Positions 8,934-16,253 of a DNA stretch of 54,252 nucleotides are shown piece by piece. The DNA lies in the NCBI GenBank assembly GCA_017441605.1, contig JAFRXD010000069.1:1-54252 (forward strand). The letters are read 5' to 3'. Under the pieces are notes generated by a model. The model searched no databases, was not told the origin of the DNA, and saw only the letters and a program-made list of their open reading frames with translations. The first letter of the stretch is position 1, and every line of letters begins with the position of its first letter. A program made the position numbers and the translations under genes. Source of the stretch: Thermoguttaceae bacterium. GTDB lineage: Bacteria; Planctomycetota; Planctomycetia; Pirellulales; Thermoguttaceae.

Positions 8934-8973
8934 AAATTCGCGCGCGAAAACGCGCTCCGTATCGAAAGGCGGG

Positions 8974-9429
8974 TTAGCGAGCGAGAGCCTCCGGAGAGGC
9001 GGCGAATTTGATCGTCGCGAGTCCGGCGCGCCTCGCGGCGTCGTAGACGTCGAGAACGCTCTCCAAAGGGACCTCGCGGTCGGGATCGACGATCGCGGGG
9101 ACGTCGGGATCGATCTCGCTCAGGGCGACGAGAGCGCGCTCGACCTCGTCGAGCGACTCGACGCGCGAGCCGTTGACGACGCGCTCGACGCCGGACTCGG
9201 TCGCGACCAAGCGGACGACGATTCTTCCAAGGTCGCGCTCTTTTTGGGTTTGGGGCGCGTCGACTTTAATCGCGCCGGAGCCGCCGAGATTGGTCGGGAG
9301 GAGTTTCTCCGGGGCTTTGAAGGAACTCGTGCAAACGAAGAAGATGAGGAGCAGGAAGACGACGTCGAGAGTGGACGTGAGATCCGGCTCCAATTTCTTT
9401 TCGGGTCGCGCGTTAAGGGGATTTTTCAT
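8974..9429 (-). CDS. exbD: ExbD/TolR-family biopolymer transport protein
   Basis: 151 residues: a short cytoplasmic N-terminus, one transmembrane helix (about residues 18-35) carrying the family's conserved proton-path aspartate (Asp22 in TSTLDVVFLLLIFF), and a periplasmic C-terminal domain with the usual IDPDVPAIVDPDREVP segment. ExbD works with an ExbB/TolQ-type proton channel and transmits proton-motive force to outer-membrane or periplasmic partners. No ExbB/TolQ/MotA homologue is encoded in this window. The start is ATG at 9429, which overlaps the stop of the MATE gene (ATGA), so translation is probably coupled. A longer frame extends upstream inside the MATE gene and is not needed. Confidence 0.92.
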   Translation of the reverse strand: MKNPLNARPEKKLEPDLTSTLDVVFLLLIFFVCTSSFKAPEKLLPTNLGGSGAIKVDAPQTQKERDLGRIVVRLVATESGVERVVNGSRVESLDEVERALVALSEIDPDVPAIVDPDREVPLESVLDVYDAARRAGLATIKFAASPEALAR

Positions 9430-10865
9430 TTCGTCTCCTCCGAGTCGATCGGGAGCGGGGCGTCGACGAGCGATTTCTCCTTCCACTTTCCGCCGAGGAA
9501 TCGAACGTAAAGCACGGCGACGTTGACGATTAAATACCCGGTCATCACCCACCAGCACCAATAGACGCGCAAACCGAACCTATGGACTCCGACGAAGAGC
9601 GCGATCAGCGCGAGCGCGACGACGACAAAGGACTCGACCATAATAAATCGCGCGTCCCCCGCGCCGCGCAACGCGCCGACGAGGACTAGGTTTAGCGCGT
9701 CCATGACCAAATAGATTCCGACGATCTTCACGACGTTGATCGCGATGGGGCGAGTCGAGGCGAACGCTTCGGGATCGTTCAACGCGTAGACGTCGACCAG
9801 CGGCTCGGGGGCCACTAGGAACAATAAGGCGAAAAAGCAGGAAAAGGCGATCGCAAGGAGAACGGCGGTACGGGTCGCGGCGACGCCTAGGTCCGGCTTT
9901 CCGGCTCCCATGCTATTGCCGACGAGGGTCGAGGTGGCGAGCCCCAATCCGATCGCGGGCATGTATAGGAACGAATTGATGTTGAAGCCGATCGCGGTGG
10001 ACGCGCTCGCCTCCACGCTAATCCAGCCCATCATTAAGGTGAACATACCGAAAAAGAAGTGTTCGATAGAGCCTTGGGCGGCGCTCATCGAACCAAAGGT
10101 CATGAGACGCCTCATCTCGGGGGCGACGAAACGGAACCCGGATCGCACGCCGTATTTTCCTTGTTTGTCGCGTCTTAGGACGAGAATCAAAATGGCGACG
10201 AACATCGCCCACATCGAAATCGAGCTCGCGGTCGCGGCACCGACGAGCCCGAGTTCGGGAAACCCAAAGAGTCCAAAAATCAAAATCGGGTCGAGAAGCG
10301 CGTTTAAGGCGACCCCGGAGATCGAAACGATCGTAACGTATTTGGGTTCTCGCAACCCTTCGAAAAAAGACGCGAGGGACTCGAACGCGATGATAGGAAT
10401 CGCGCCCAACGTCATAATAGTCCAGTATTTGCGCTCTAGAATCGCCATCGTTTCGTCCTGACCGACCGCGATGAAGAACGCCTTGATCCAAGGGGAGACG
10501 ATCATTAACAGAACCCCCGCGACGACCCCGACAAAGACGCCCTGCCAAACGATCGCGCCGACGCGTCGACTCTGTCCCGCGCCCTCGTATTGGGAGACGA
10601 AGGAGTTGACGAACGTCCCGATCCCGTTCGGAAAAACGGCGAGAGTCCAGAAGAGGCTCCCGGCTTGAAACGCGGCGTTCATCGCGTCGCGATCGTACCA
10701 CGAGAGGCAGAGCCTGTCGACGACGGCGATGAGGGACACGGTGCAAAACGAGAGCATAATGGGAATCGCGAGGGACAAGACCTCGCGAACTCCGCCCGGT
10801 TTCGGGGGGCGGGGAGGTTTCTTCGCTCGCTCTCGAATCAAAGAAGTTTCCATCATCGGTTTCAC
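9426..10865 (-). CDS. MATE-family efflux transporter
   Basis: About 479 residues with 12 predicted membrane helices in two homologous halves. The first half begins REVLSLAIPIMLSFCTVSLI and the second follows a loop around residue 240 (PEMRRLMTFGSMSAAQGSIE). The pattern and the ALNALLDPILIF segment are typical of MATE/NorM-like proteins, which export drugs or metabolites against Na+ or H+ in the cytoplasmic membrane. The first possible start, GTG at 10865, overlaps the rsmE stop (GTGA); ATG codons at 10856 and 10853 are alternatives. It sits between rsmE and exbD in one operon. The substrate cannot be told from sequence. Confidence 0.92.
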   Translation of the reverse strand: MKPMMETSLIRERAKKPPRPPKPGGVREVLSLAIPIMLSFCTVSLIAVVDRLCLSWYDRDAMNAAFQAGSLFWTLAVFPNGIGTFVNSFVSQYEGAGQSRRVGAIVWQGVFVGVVAGVLLMIVSPWIKAFFIAVGQDETMAILERKYWTIMTLGAIPIIAFESLASFFEGLREPKYVTIVSISGVALNALLDPILIFGLFGFPELGLVGAATASSISMWAMFVAILILVLRRDKQGKYGVRSGFRFVAPEMRRLMTFGSMSAAQGSIEHFFFGMFTLMMGWISVEASASTAIGFNINSFLYMPAIGLGLATSTLVGNSMGAGKPDLGVAATRTAVLLAIAFSCFFALLFLVAPEPLVDVYALNDPEAFASTRPIAINVVKIVGIYLVMDALNLVLVGALRGAGDARFIMVESFVVVALALIALFVGVHRFGLRVYWCWWVMTGYLIVNVAVLYVRFLGGKWKEKSLVDAPLPIDSEETK

Positions 10866-11716
10866 TCGAGATGCAGAAAGAGCGCCGCGGCGACGATCGC
10901 GGCGGTCTCGACGCGATAGACCTGTTTTCCCAAGTCCAACGGGGCCCAGCCTTGGTCGACCGCGTTTTGAACCTCCGCGTCGGTAAAACCGCCGACCGGT
11001 CCGATTAGGAGAAGGACGCCTTTGGGAATCCGAGAGAGCCTTCGCGCGAGCTCCGCGAAGGAGCGCTGCCCGAAGAACCCGTCAGAAATCGGATGCGCGA
11101 CGACGCGCAGGACCTCGTCGCCGGGCTGAAATTCGTCGAAGAGCCCAAATCCGTCGAAGCGCTCTTCCAGGCGTTTCGCGAGCTCGGAGCGCTCCGAGGG
11201 CGCCTCGGGAGAAAGTTTCGCGTCGAGGAGCTCGACGAGCCCGGGCAATTCGCTCGGCTTGATCGAGGGGAGAATCGTCGCGATTCGAAGCCTTCCGCAC
11301 TGCTTCGAGGCTTCGAGGACTTGGCGCTCGAGTCTGACGCGGACGTCGGAATCGAATTTGACGTCGGCGCGCTCGGCGTCGAGCGGAATAAGGCGCCGGA
11401 CGCCGAGTTCGGTGAGTTTTTCAAGAGCCCACTTTTGACGATCGCCCTTTGGCAGGGCCATAATCGCGGAGAGGGCGAGATTGGGCTCGCGGTCGTCGTC
11501 GCGGGTTTCGAGCACGTCGAGCTCGACGCGATCGCGCTCGATCGAGGCGATTCTGGCGCGAAAGAGGGTTCCGGAACCGTCGAACAAATCGGCTTCGTCG
11601 CCGACTTTCTTTCTCATGACTCGAGTCAAATGGCGCGCCTCGGCGTCGACGAGGATCGCGGTTCCTCGTTCGAGCGCGGGTCGTTCCGAAGGGGCGACGT
11701 AATATAAATCGCTCAT
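10862..11716 (-). CDS. rsmE: 16S rRNA (uracil1498-N3)-methyltransferase RsmE
   Basis: About 284 residues matching RsmE. An N-terminal PUA-like RNA-binding domain carries ARHLTRVMRKKVGDEADLFD. A C-terminal SPOUT methyltransferase domain carries ALPKGDRQKWALEKLTELGV, IGPVGGFTDAEV and the knot motif LGKQVYRVETAAIVAA. The enzyme methylates N3 of U1498 in the 16S rRNA decoding region using S-adenosylmethionine. The loop usually reads GPEGGF, and Val replaces Glu here. An insertion-like, acidic stretch (about residues 165-205) lies before the final strands. ATG at 11716 is preferred over an upstream TTG. A promoter lies at 11759-11786, and the gene leads the operon. Confidence 0.93.
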   Translation of the reverse strand: MSDLYYVAPSERPALERGTAILVDAEARHLTRVMRKKVGDEADLFDGSGTLFRARIASIERDRVELDVLETRDDDREPNLALSAIMALPKGDRQKWALEKLTELGVRRLIPLDAERADVKFDSDVRVRLERQVLEASKQCGRLRIATILPSIKPSELPGLVELLDAKLSPEAPSERSELAKRLEERFDGFGLFDEFQPGDEVLRVVAHPISDGFFGQRSFAELARRLSRIPKGVLLLIGPVGGFTDAEVQNAVDQGWAPLDLGKQVYRVETAAIVAAALFLHLE

Positions 11717-11758
11717 ATCCAATCCGTCCGTTTTTCAAGGGTCGACGTTGAAACCCCC

Positions 11759-11786
11759 ATTATAACGGAAAACGAGGATCGTTTAA
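11759..11786 (-). promoter_or_regulatory. Promoter of the rsmE operon
   Basis: On the minus strand TTAAAC (11786-11781) is followed after 16 bases by a perfect TATAAT (11764-11759). The -35 is poor, but the -10 is perfect and the predicted start (about 11752) lies 36 bases ahead of rsmE. Confidence 0.6.
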
Positions 11787-11817
11787 CGCCCCCCGGCGCG
11801 AATCGAGGAAGAAAGGT

Positions 11818-13116
11818 TTAGAAGAAGAGCCCGGCGCGCAGCAAAACGGCGCTCTTGGGCTTGTAGACGGTTCCCGCCTTCGTCTTGACCTCGCGGCCAA
11901 AGGCTCCGCCGACGTCGAAGGAACCGACAACCCCTTTCGGGCAATCGAATCGCAATCCGACCGAGACGCGATAGTCGTCGTAATCGAAATTGTAAGAGGT
12001 CTTCCCGCCGATTTTATGCAGGGGATCGGACATGAGCCATCGACCGCCGCCGAAGTCCCCTTGAACGTAGAACCACCAGTCGGTTTCGTTGACTTTCGTT
12101 AAGAAATGGCCCCATCTGGGGTCGGGAAAGACGAGTCGAAGCTCGTTGCGCGCGTTGGGGCGCCAAACGACGCCCGCAACGGGGAGAAGCTTGAATTTGA
12201 TGCGCCCGTAGTACGCGACGCCCCCCAGGATTCGCACGAGCCGATCGTCGTCGACGGGCAGGGACCCCTCGGCGCGCCCTCGAACGTAGATCGCCTTGCT
12301 CGTCACTTTCTTGAAACTGGACGCGACGCCGACTTTGACTTCGACGGTCGCGTCGAGATCGTTCGCGGAAAAGGAGAAGGACGTGGCGAGCCCGGCGTCG
12401 AAGACGTTGTTCGGAAGTTTTAGCCAGAGGGGGTAATTCTTTGGCCACTGAAAACCGGTGTAGTCGAAAGAGGGATTCAGGCGAAACACCCCGTTGTTGA
12501 TATTGACGCCGCGCATTGTGTCGCACGGAATGGCGAAATAGAGGGAGGTTCCCCCTTCGAGCAGCCCGACGCCTCTCTTGGTTCGCGGCACGTACACGAA
12601 CGACTTGGAGCAGTCTTGCTGGTACTTGAACATCTTTTTAAAGGTGGTCGGCTCGCTCATCGTAACGGGGGGATTGGAGGCGCCGCCGACCGCCTCGTCG
12701 TAGTCGTATTGGTAGTAGTCGTTGGAAGAGGTGGTGGGGGAAACAACGGGGGGAGCGATTTGCGCGCGGAAAAAGCCGACGGAATCGTCGCGCGAGTCGA
12801 ACGCGAGAGGAGATGGGTAGCCTAGCGAGTCGGAGTCCGACTCGACGGCGAGCGGCTCGTCGAGCTCGGAGCGAGAGAGGGAGCCCCAGACGCCGTTGAG
12901 GGCGTTTTTCTCGCCCCAACTAGGGTTCTCGAGCGGGTCGCTCGCGCCCCAAGGATCGTCCCAAGAATCCTCGAGCGCGAGCGAATCGCTCGCAAAATCG
13001 TCGTATAACGGGAGGTCGGAGCCGAGAGAGCCGTCGATCGCGGACGCCGCGCGCGCGAAGGCGAGCGCCCCGATAAGAGCCGTAAAAAAGAGCGTTGTCA
13101 ACGCGCGTTCGTTCAT
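11818..13116 (-). CDS. Outer-membrane beta-barrel protein (DUF6268-like)
   Basis: 432 residues. The leader (MNERALTTLFFTALIGALAF then ARAASA) is a signal peptide. Residues about 30-125 are an acidic Asp/Ser/Leu-rich region, probably unstructured. From about residue 155 the sequence alternates as in a transmembrane beta-barrel: SLYFAIPCDTMRGV, NYPLWLKLPNNVFDAGLATSF, GGVAYYGRIKFKLLPVAGVV, WFYVQGDFGGGRW and YRVSVGLRFD. It ends in Phe-Phe (LLRAGLFF), as expected for a protein handled by the BAM machinery. The pattern resembles DUF6268 proteins common in Planctomycetes. The function is unknown; transport or surface structure are both possible. It is a single minus-strand gene divergent from rpsA, and no good ribosome-binding site is visible. 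Confidence 0.8.
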   Translation of the reverse strand: MNERALTTLFFTALIGALAFARAASAIDGSLGSDLPLYDDFASDSLALEDSWDDPWGASDPLENPSWGEKNALNGVWGSLSRSELDEPLAVESDSDSLGYPSPLAFDSRDDSVGFFRAQIAPPVVSPTTSSNDYYQYDYDEAVGGASNPPVTMSEPTTFKKMFKYQQDCSKSFVYVPRTKRGVGLLEGGTSLYFAIPCDTMRGVNINNGVFRLNPSFDYTGFQWPKNYPLWLKLPNNVFDAGLATSFSFSANDLDATVEVKVGVASSFKKVTSKAIYVRGRAEGSLPVDDDRLVRILGGVAYYGRIKFKLLPVAGVVWRPNARNELRLVFPDPRWGHFLTKVNETDWWFYVQGDFGGGRWLMSDPLHKIGGKTSYNFDYDDYRVSVGLRFDCPKGVVGSFDVGGAFGREVKTKAGTVYKPKSAVLLRAGLFF

Positions 13117-13519
13117 TGTTCGAAAATCCGTTCGACGACGAAACCATCCTTGCTTCGCCGGCCGCGAAGGCGACAGGCCCCGTAGGTATAGCGAATCGCG
13201 GTTCGTAGGTCAAGAGGAAAAGGACGAGAAAAAAATGGCGTAAAAGTTGAAAAAAACTTGCATTTCGCCGCGTTCCCGCTTGAAAAGAATCGGAAAATCG
13301 CTACAATTACAATGTCGCTTACTAGCGTCTCGTCGAATCGCCCCTGTTTTTATAGGGCGGGAGGCGCTTTTGGCGGCTCGTCGTATTGGTGGCGCGCGCC
13401 CTCGGGTCGGCTCGAAAGGGAGCGCGCTTTTAGCGAACCTTAGTTTTTTATTGGGGACGCCGCCTCGGCATCGCCGAGCGCCGTCCGCGGAAACGTATCA
13501 GCAACTAGGAAATTTTGTC
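13117..13519 (+). other. Divergent intergenic region and rpsA leader
   Basis: Between the barrel-protein gene (minus) and rpsA (plus). The promoter at 13280-13307 predicts an rpsA transcript starting near 13314, so about 200 nt of untranslated leader precede the GTG at 13520. The leader has several GC-rich inverted segments, for instance around 13458-13485 (CGCCTCGGCATCGCCGAGCG region), and a T-rich stretch near 13443-13450. Ribosomal protein S1 often controls its own translation through its leader, so these may be regulatory. I do not recognise a known riboswitch. Confidence 0.5.
13280..13307 (+). promoter_or_regulatory. Sigma70-type promoter for rpsA
   Basis: TTGAAA (13280-13285), a 16-base spacer, then TACAAT (13302-13307), with a second overlapping TACAAT immediately after it (13308-13313). 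The position fits rpsA. Confidence 0.6.
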
Positions 13520-15292
13520 GTGGTAAATCGTACTTTGATCCGCGGTTTGGACGTCAACGTCGACGACGTTATTTTGGACGAAGAGCAGTTTAACGAGTAC
13601 ATCGGCGAAGACGCCGAAATCGAACTGAACCAGATTCTCGACGGCGTCGTCGTTCGCGTCGAGAAGGAATTCGTGATCGTCGACGTCGGTTATAAGAGCG
13701 AAGGCGCCATTCCCCTTTCCGAATGGGAAGAGGGCGAAGAGGCTCCCAAGCCGGGCGACAGCGTCAAGGTTCTCGTCGAAGAGCTCGAAGACGCGATGAC
13801 CCTCGAAGAAGTTCAAGCGCGCGGCATGATCGTGCTGAGCAAGCGCAAGGCCGCGAAGATCGAGGCCTGGATGCGCATGATGGAGCGCGTCAAGGAAGGG
13901 GACGTGGTCGAGGGCGTCGTTTCCAAGAAGATCAAGGGCGGTTTGCTCGTCGACATCGGGGTCAACGTCTTCCTGCCCGCGAGCCAGGTCGACATTCGTC
14001 GTCCCGCGGATATCAACGAGTTCATCGGTCGAACGATCAAGTGCGTGATTCTCAAGATCGACGAGGCGCGCCGCAATATCGTGGTCAGCCGCCGCGAGCT
14101 CATCGAGCAAGAGCGCAAAGAGAAGAAAGCGGCGCTGCTGTCCGAACTGCAAGTCGGTCAGATCCGCGAGGGAACGGTCAAGAACATCGCCGAATTCGGC
14201 GCGTTCATCGATCTCGGCGGCATCGACGGTCTGCTCCATATCACCGATATGAGCTGGGGCCGCATCACCGATCCTAAGGAAGTCGTCTCCATCGATCAGA
14301 AGATCGAGGTCATGGTCCTCAATATCGACTACGAGAAAGAGAAGATCTCGCTCGGTCTCAAGCAGAAGACCCCGTCTCCTTGGGAGCGCGTCGAAGAGAA
14401 ATACCCGGTCGGCTCGAAGGTCAAGGGCACGGTCGTCAACGTTATGTCGTACGGCGCGTTCGTCAAATTGGAAGAGGGCGTCGAGGGTCTGGTGCACATC
14501 AGCGAGATGAGCTGGACCAAGCGCATCAACCATCCGAACGAAATCGTGAGCGTCGGCGACGAGATCGACGTCGTGGTTCTCGGAATCAACAAAGAGAAGC
14601 AAGAGATCTCGCTCGGCGTCAAGCAAACGATGGCGAATCCTTGGGAGACGGTCGATCAGAAGTACCCGGTCGGCTCGAAGGTCAAGGGCGTGGTTCGCAA
14701 CCTCACGAACTACGGCGCGTTCGTCGAGATCGAAGAGGGCGTCGACGGTTTGCTCCACATCAGCGACATGAGCTGGGTCCGCAAGATCACGCATCCGAGC
14801 GAAGTCGTCAAGAAGAACGAGGAAATCGAGTGCGTCGTCACCTCGGTCGACAAGAAAAATCGTCGCATCGCGCTCGGTCTCAAGCAGCTCACCGAAGACC
14901 CGTGGGTCTCTCGCATTCCCGAGAAGTACCGCCCGAACCAAATCGTCAAGGGCAAGGTCACCAAGATCACGAACTTCGGCGTTTTCGTTTCGCTCGAAGA
15001 CGATCTCGAAGGTCTTCTCCACATCTCCGAATTGGCCAATCATAAGGTCGAGAATCCGGAAGAGGTCGTGAAGGTCGGCGAGGAAATCGAAGTCATGGTT
15101 CTTCGCGTCGACTCCGCCGATCGCAAAATCGGTCTGTCCCGCAAACGCGCCGAGCCGAACGCCGAAGGCGTCGACGCCGAGGAAGAACCGGTCGTCGAGA
15201 ATATCGCCGCGACGATCAAGCAACCCAAGGACCTCAAAGGCGGCACCGGCAGCGGCAGCGGGCCCCTCTTCCAACTCCCGGGGCAGAACTAG
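13520..15292 (+). CDS. rpsA: 30S ribosomal protein S1
   Basis: 590 residues with six S1 (OB-fold RNA-binding) domains starting near residues 35, 122, 207, 294, 381 and 468. The last four contain the standard GAFV-[DE]-G-[LI]-HISxMSW pattern. S1 binds mRNA on the 30S subunit and helps unfold it for initiation. The open frame continues upstream to 13247, but that part has no S1 similarity. I chose GTG at 13520 because AGGA lies 9 bases upstream and the S1-like sequence begins just after it. A Gly/Ser-rich tail ends the protein. Codon use (AAG for Lys, CGC/CGT for Arg) differs from neighbours in the way expected of a highly expressed gene. A strong terminator follows. Confidence 0.97.
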   Translation: MVNRTLIRGLDVNVDDVILDEEQFNEYIGEDAEIELNQILDGVVVRVEKEFVIVDVGYKSEGAIPLSEWEEGEEAPKPGDSVKVLVEELEDAMTLEEVQARGMIVLSKRKAAKIEAWMRMMERVKEGDVVEGVVSKKIKGGLLVDIGVNVFLPASQVDIRRPADINEFIGRTIKCVILKIDEARRNIVVSRRELIEQERKEKKAALLSELQVGQIREGTVKNIAEFGAFIDLGGIDGLLHITDMSWGRITDPKEVVSIDQKIEVMVLNIDYEKEKISLGLKQKTPSPWERVEEKYPVGSKVKGTVVNVMSYGAFVKLEEGVEGLVHISEMSWTKRINHPNEIVSVGDEIDVVVLGINKEKQEISLGVKQTMANPWETVDQKYPVGSKVKGVVRNLTNYGAFVEIEEGVDGLLHISDMSWVRKITHPSEVVKKNEEIECVVTSVDKKNRRIALGLKQLTEDPWVSRIPEKYRPNQIVKGKVTKITNFGVFVSLEDDLEGLLHISELANHKVENPEEVVKVGEEIEVMVLRVDSADRKIGLSRKRAEPNAEGVDAEEEPVVENIAATIKQPKDLKGGTGSGSGPLFQLPGQN

Positions 15293-15321
15293 TCTGTTCT
15301 TGAGCTCGCCAAGCAAGTCCG

Positions 15322-15352
15322 CCCGCCCTCCCTCCGAGGGCGGGTTTTTTTT
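15322..15352 (+). terminator. Intrinsic terminator of rpsA
   Basis: A perfect 9-bp stem CCCGCCCTC / GAGGGCGGG with a 5-nt loop is followed by eight T residues, 30 bases past the rpsA stop. Confidence 0.92.
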
Positions 15353-15408
15353 GCCGCCGCAACTTGGGCAAACCGCCCGCTCCCGTCGGTCGTTTAACTT
15401 AGTCGGTC

Positions 15409-16032
15409 TTAACTCCCATTTTGGCTCTCCGCGCCGCGCGCCGCAACGCGACCCTCGTTTTCGCGCGACTGCGGATCGCCCCTTGCGCTCGCTCGTTTTC
15501 TCCGAAAGTCTTCGCGCGCCTCTTTAACGAGGTTCATTACCTCTATTAATTGATCGCTGGTACATTTTTCCACCGCGGCGCTTAGCGCGAGGTCGATCTC
15601 TGGATCCGTAGCCGGACTAGCGTTTCTAGGCGCCGGGGGCGCTTTTGTTCGGTCTTCCGCGGGGAGAGGGAAACTATCCGCGCTTCCGTTGGAAGCGCCG
15701 CTTGTCTCGAACGGTTCTAGGGGGCGCTCGGTCGGCGAGTTCTCGGCTTTTGGTCGTTCCATCGCTTCGCGGTGGCGGAAGAACTCGCCGTCGGGCGTCA
15801 ATTCGAAGAGGTCGAAGTCTTTAATCACGCTTTCGATCATTTTTTCCGAGGCTCTTAGAATCCACGCTAGGGTTTTAAGGTCGCAGCGGAGGTATTCGGC
15901 GCATTGATTCGCCATTTCCTCTAGAATCGGGCAATAGATTCCGTAGCCTCGCGCGCCCAGTTTGCTTCGCAAGGCGGCGCTTCTTAGGTCGCGGGTCGGG
16001 TAGATCGGGCTCGGGCGCGTTTGGGACGGCAT
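15409..16032 (-). CDS. DUF4373-like (Lin1244/Lin1753 N-terminal domain) protein
   Basis: 207 residues. The N-terminal 95 match the winged-helix-like DUF4373 pattern: DLRSAALRSKLGARGYGIYC, then PILEEMANQ, a middle helix, and a second helix pair ending DFDLFELTPDGEFFRH. This domain is found in phage and mobile-element replication initiators of the replisome-organiser type. The remainder is Pro/Ser/Glu-rich and then helical (TDPEIDLALSAAVEKCTSDQ) with a basic tail. No DnaC/DnaB-like partner, integrase or phage structural gene is present, so this may be a domesticated or leftover gene. The ATG at 16032 has no clear ribosome-binding site, and no promoter was obvious. Its transcript would run toward the rpsA terminator, which has no T tract in that direction. 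Confidence 0.7.
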   Translation of the reverse strand: MPSQTRPSPIYPTRDLRSAALRSKLGARGYGIYCPILEEMANQCAEYLRCDLKTLAWILRASEKMIESVIKDFDLFELTPDGEFFRHREAMERPKAENSPTERPLEPFETSGASNGSADSFPLPAEDRTKAPPAPRNASPATDPEIDLALSAAVEKCTSDQLIEVMNLVKEAREDFRRKRASARGDPQSRENEGRVAARGAESQNGS

Positions 16033-16186
16033 TTTTGTCGGACGGGGTTTGGGGAACGGTCGATTATTGGAAGTCGCGTCTTGGGCGCCGCGTTTTTAAG
16101 ATAATCGCGGGACTTCGGGGCAATATACCGGTTTTCCCGCGTTTTGTTCAAAAAATCTGGTATTTGACCCGCTCTCCTTTTATAAA

Positions 16187-16223
16187 AAAACGGCTCCGCG
16201 CCAACGCGACGCGGAGCCGTTTT
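16187..16223. terminator. Bidirectional terminator, end of the giant gene
   Basis: A perfect 14-bp stem AAAACGGCTCCGCG / CGCGGAGCCGTTTT with a 9-nt loop lies 30 bases past the stop of the giant minus-strand gene. On the minus strand the stem runs into TTTTTTT; on the plus strand TTTTCTTTTC follows. Confidence 0.88.
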
Positions 16224-16253
16224 CTTTTCGTTTAGCTCGTCAAACTCGCTCGC

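Noticed and set aside
13247..13519. Longer N-terminus for ribosomal protein S1
   Set aside because: The promoter at 13280-13307 falls inside it, and the translation has no S1 similarity.
13505..15316. 603-codon minus-strand frame opposite rpsA
   Set aside because: Repetitive Asp/Leu/Val-rich translation mirrors the S1 repeats on the other strand, and rpsA is certain.
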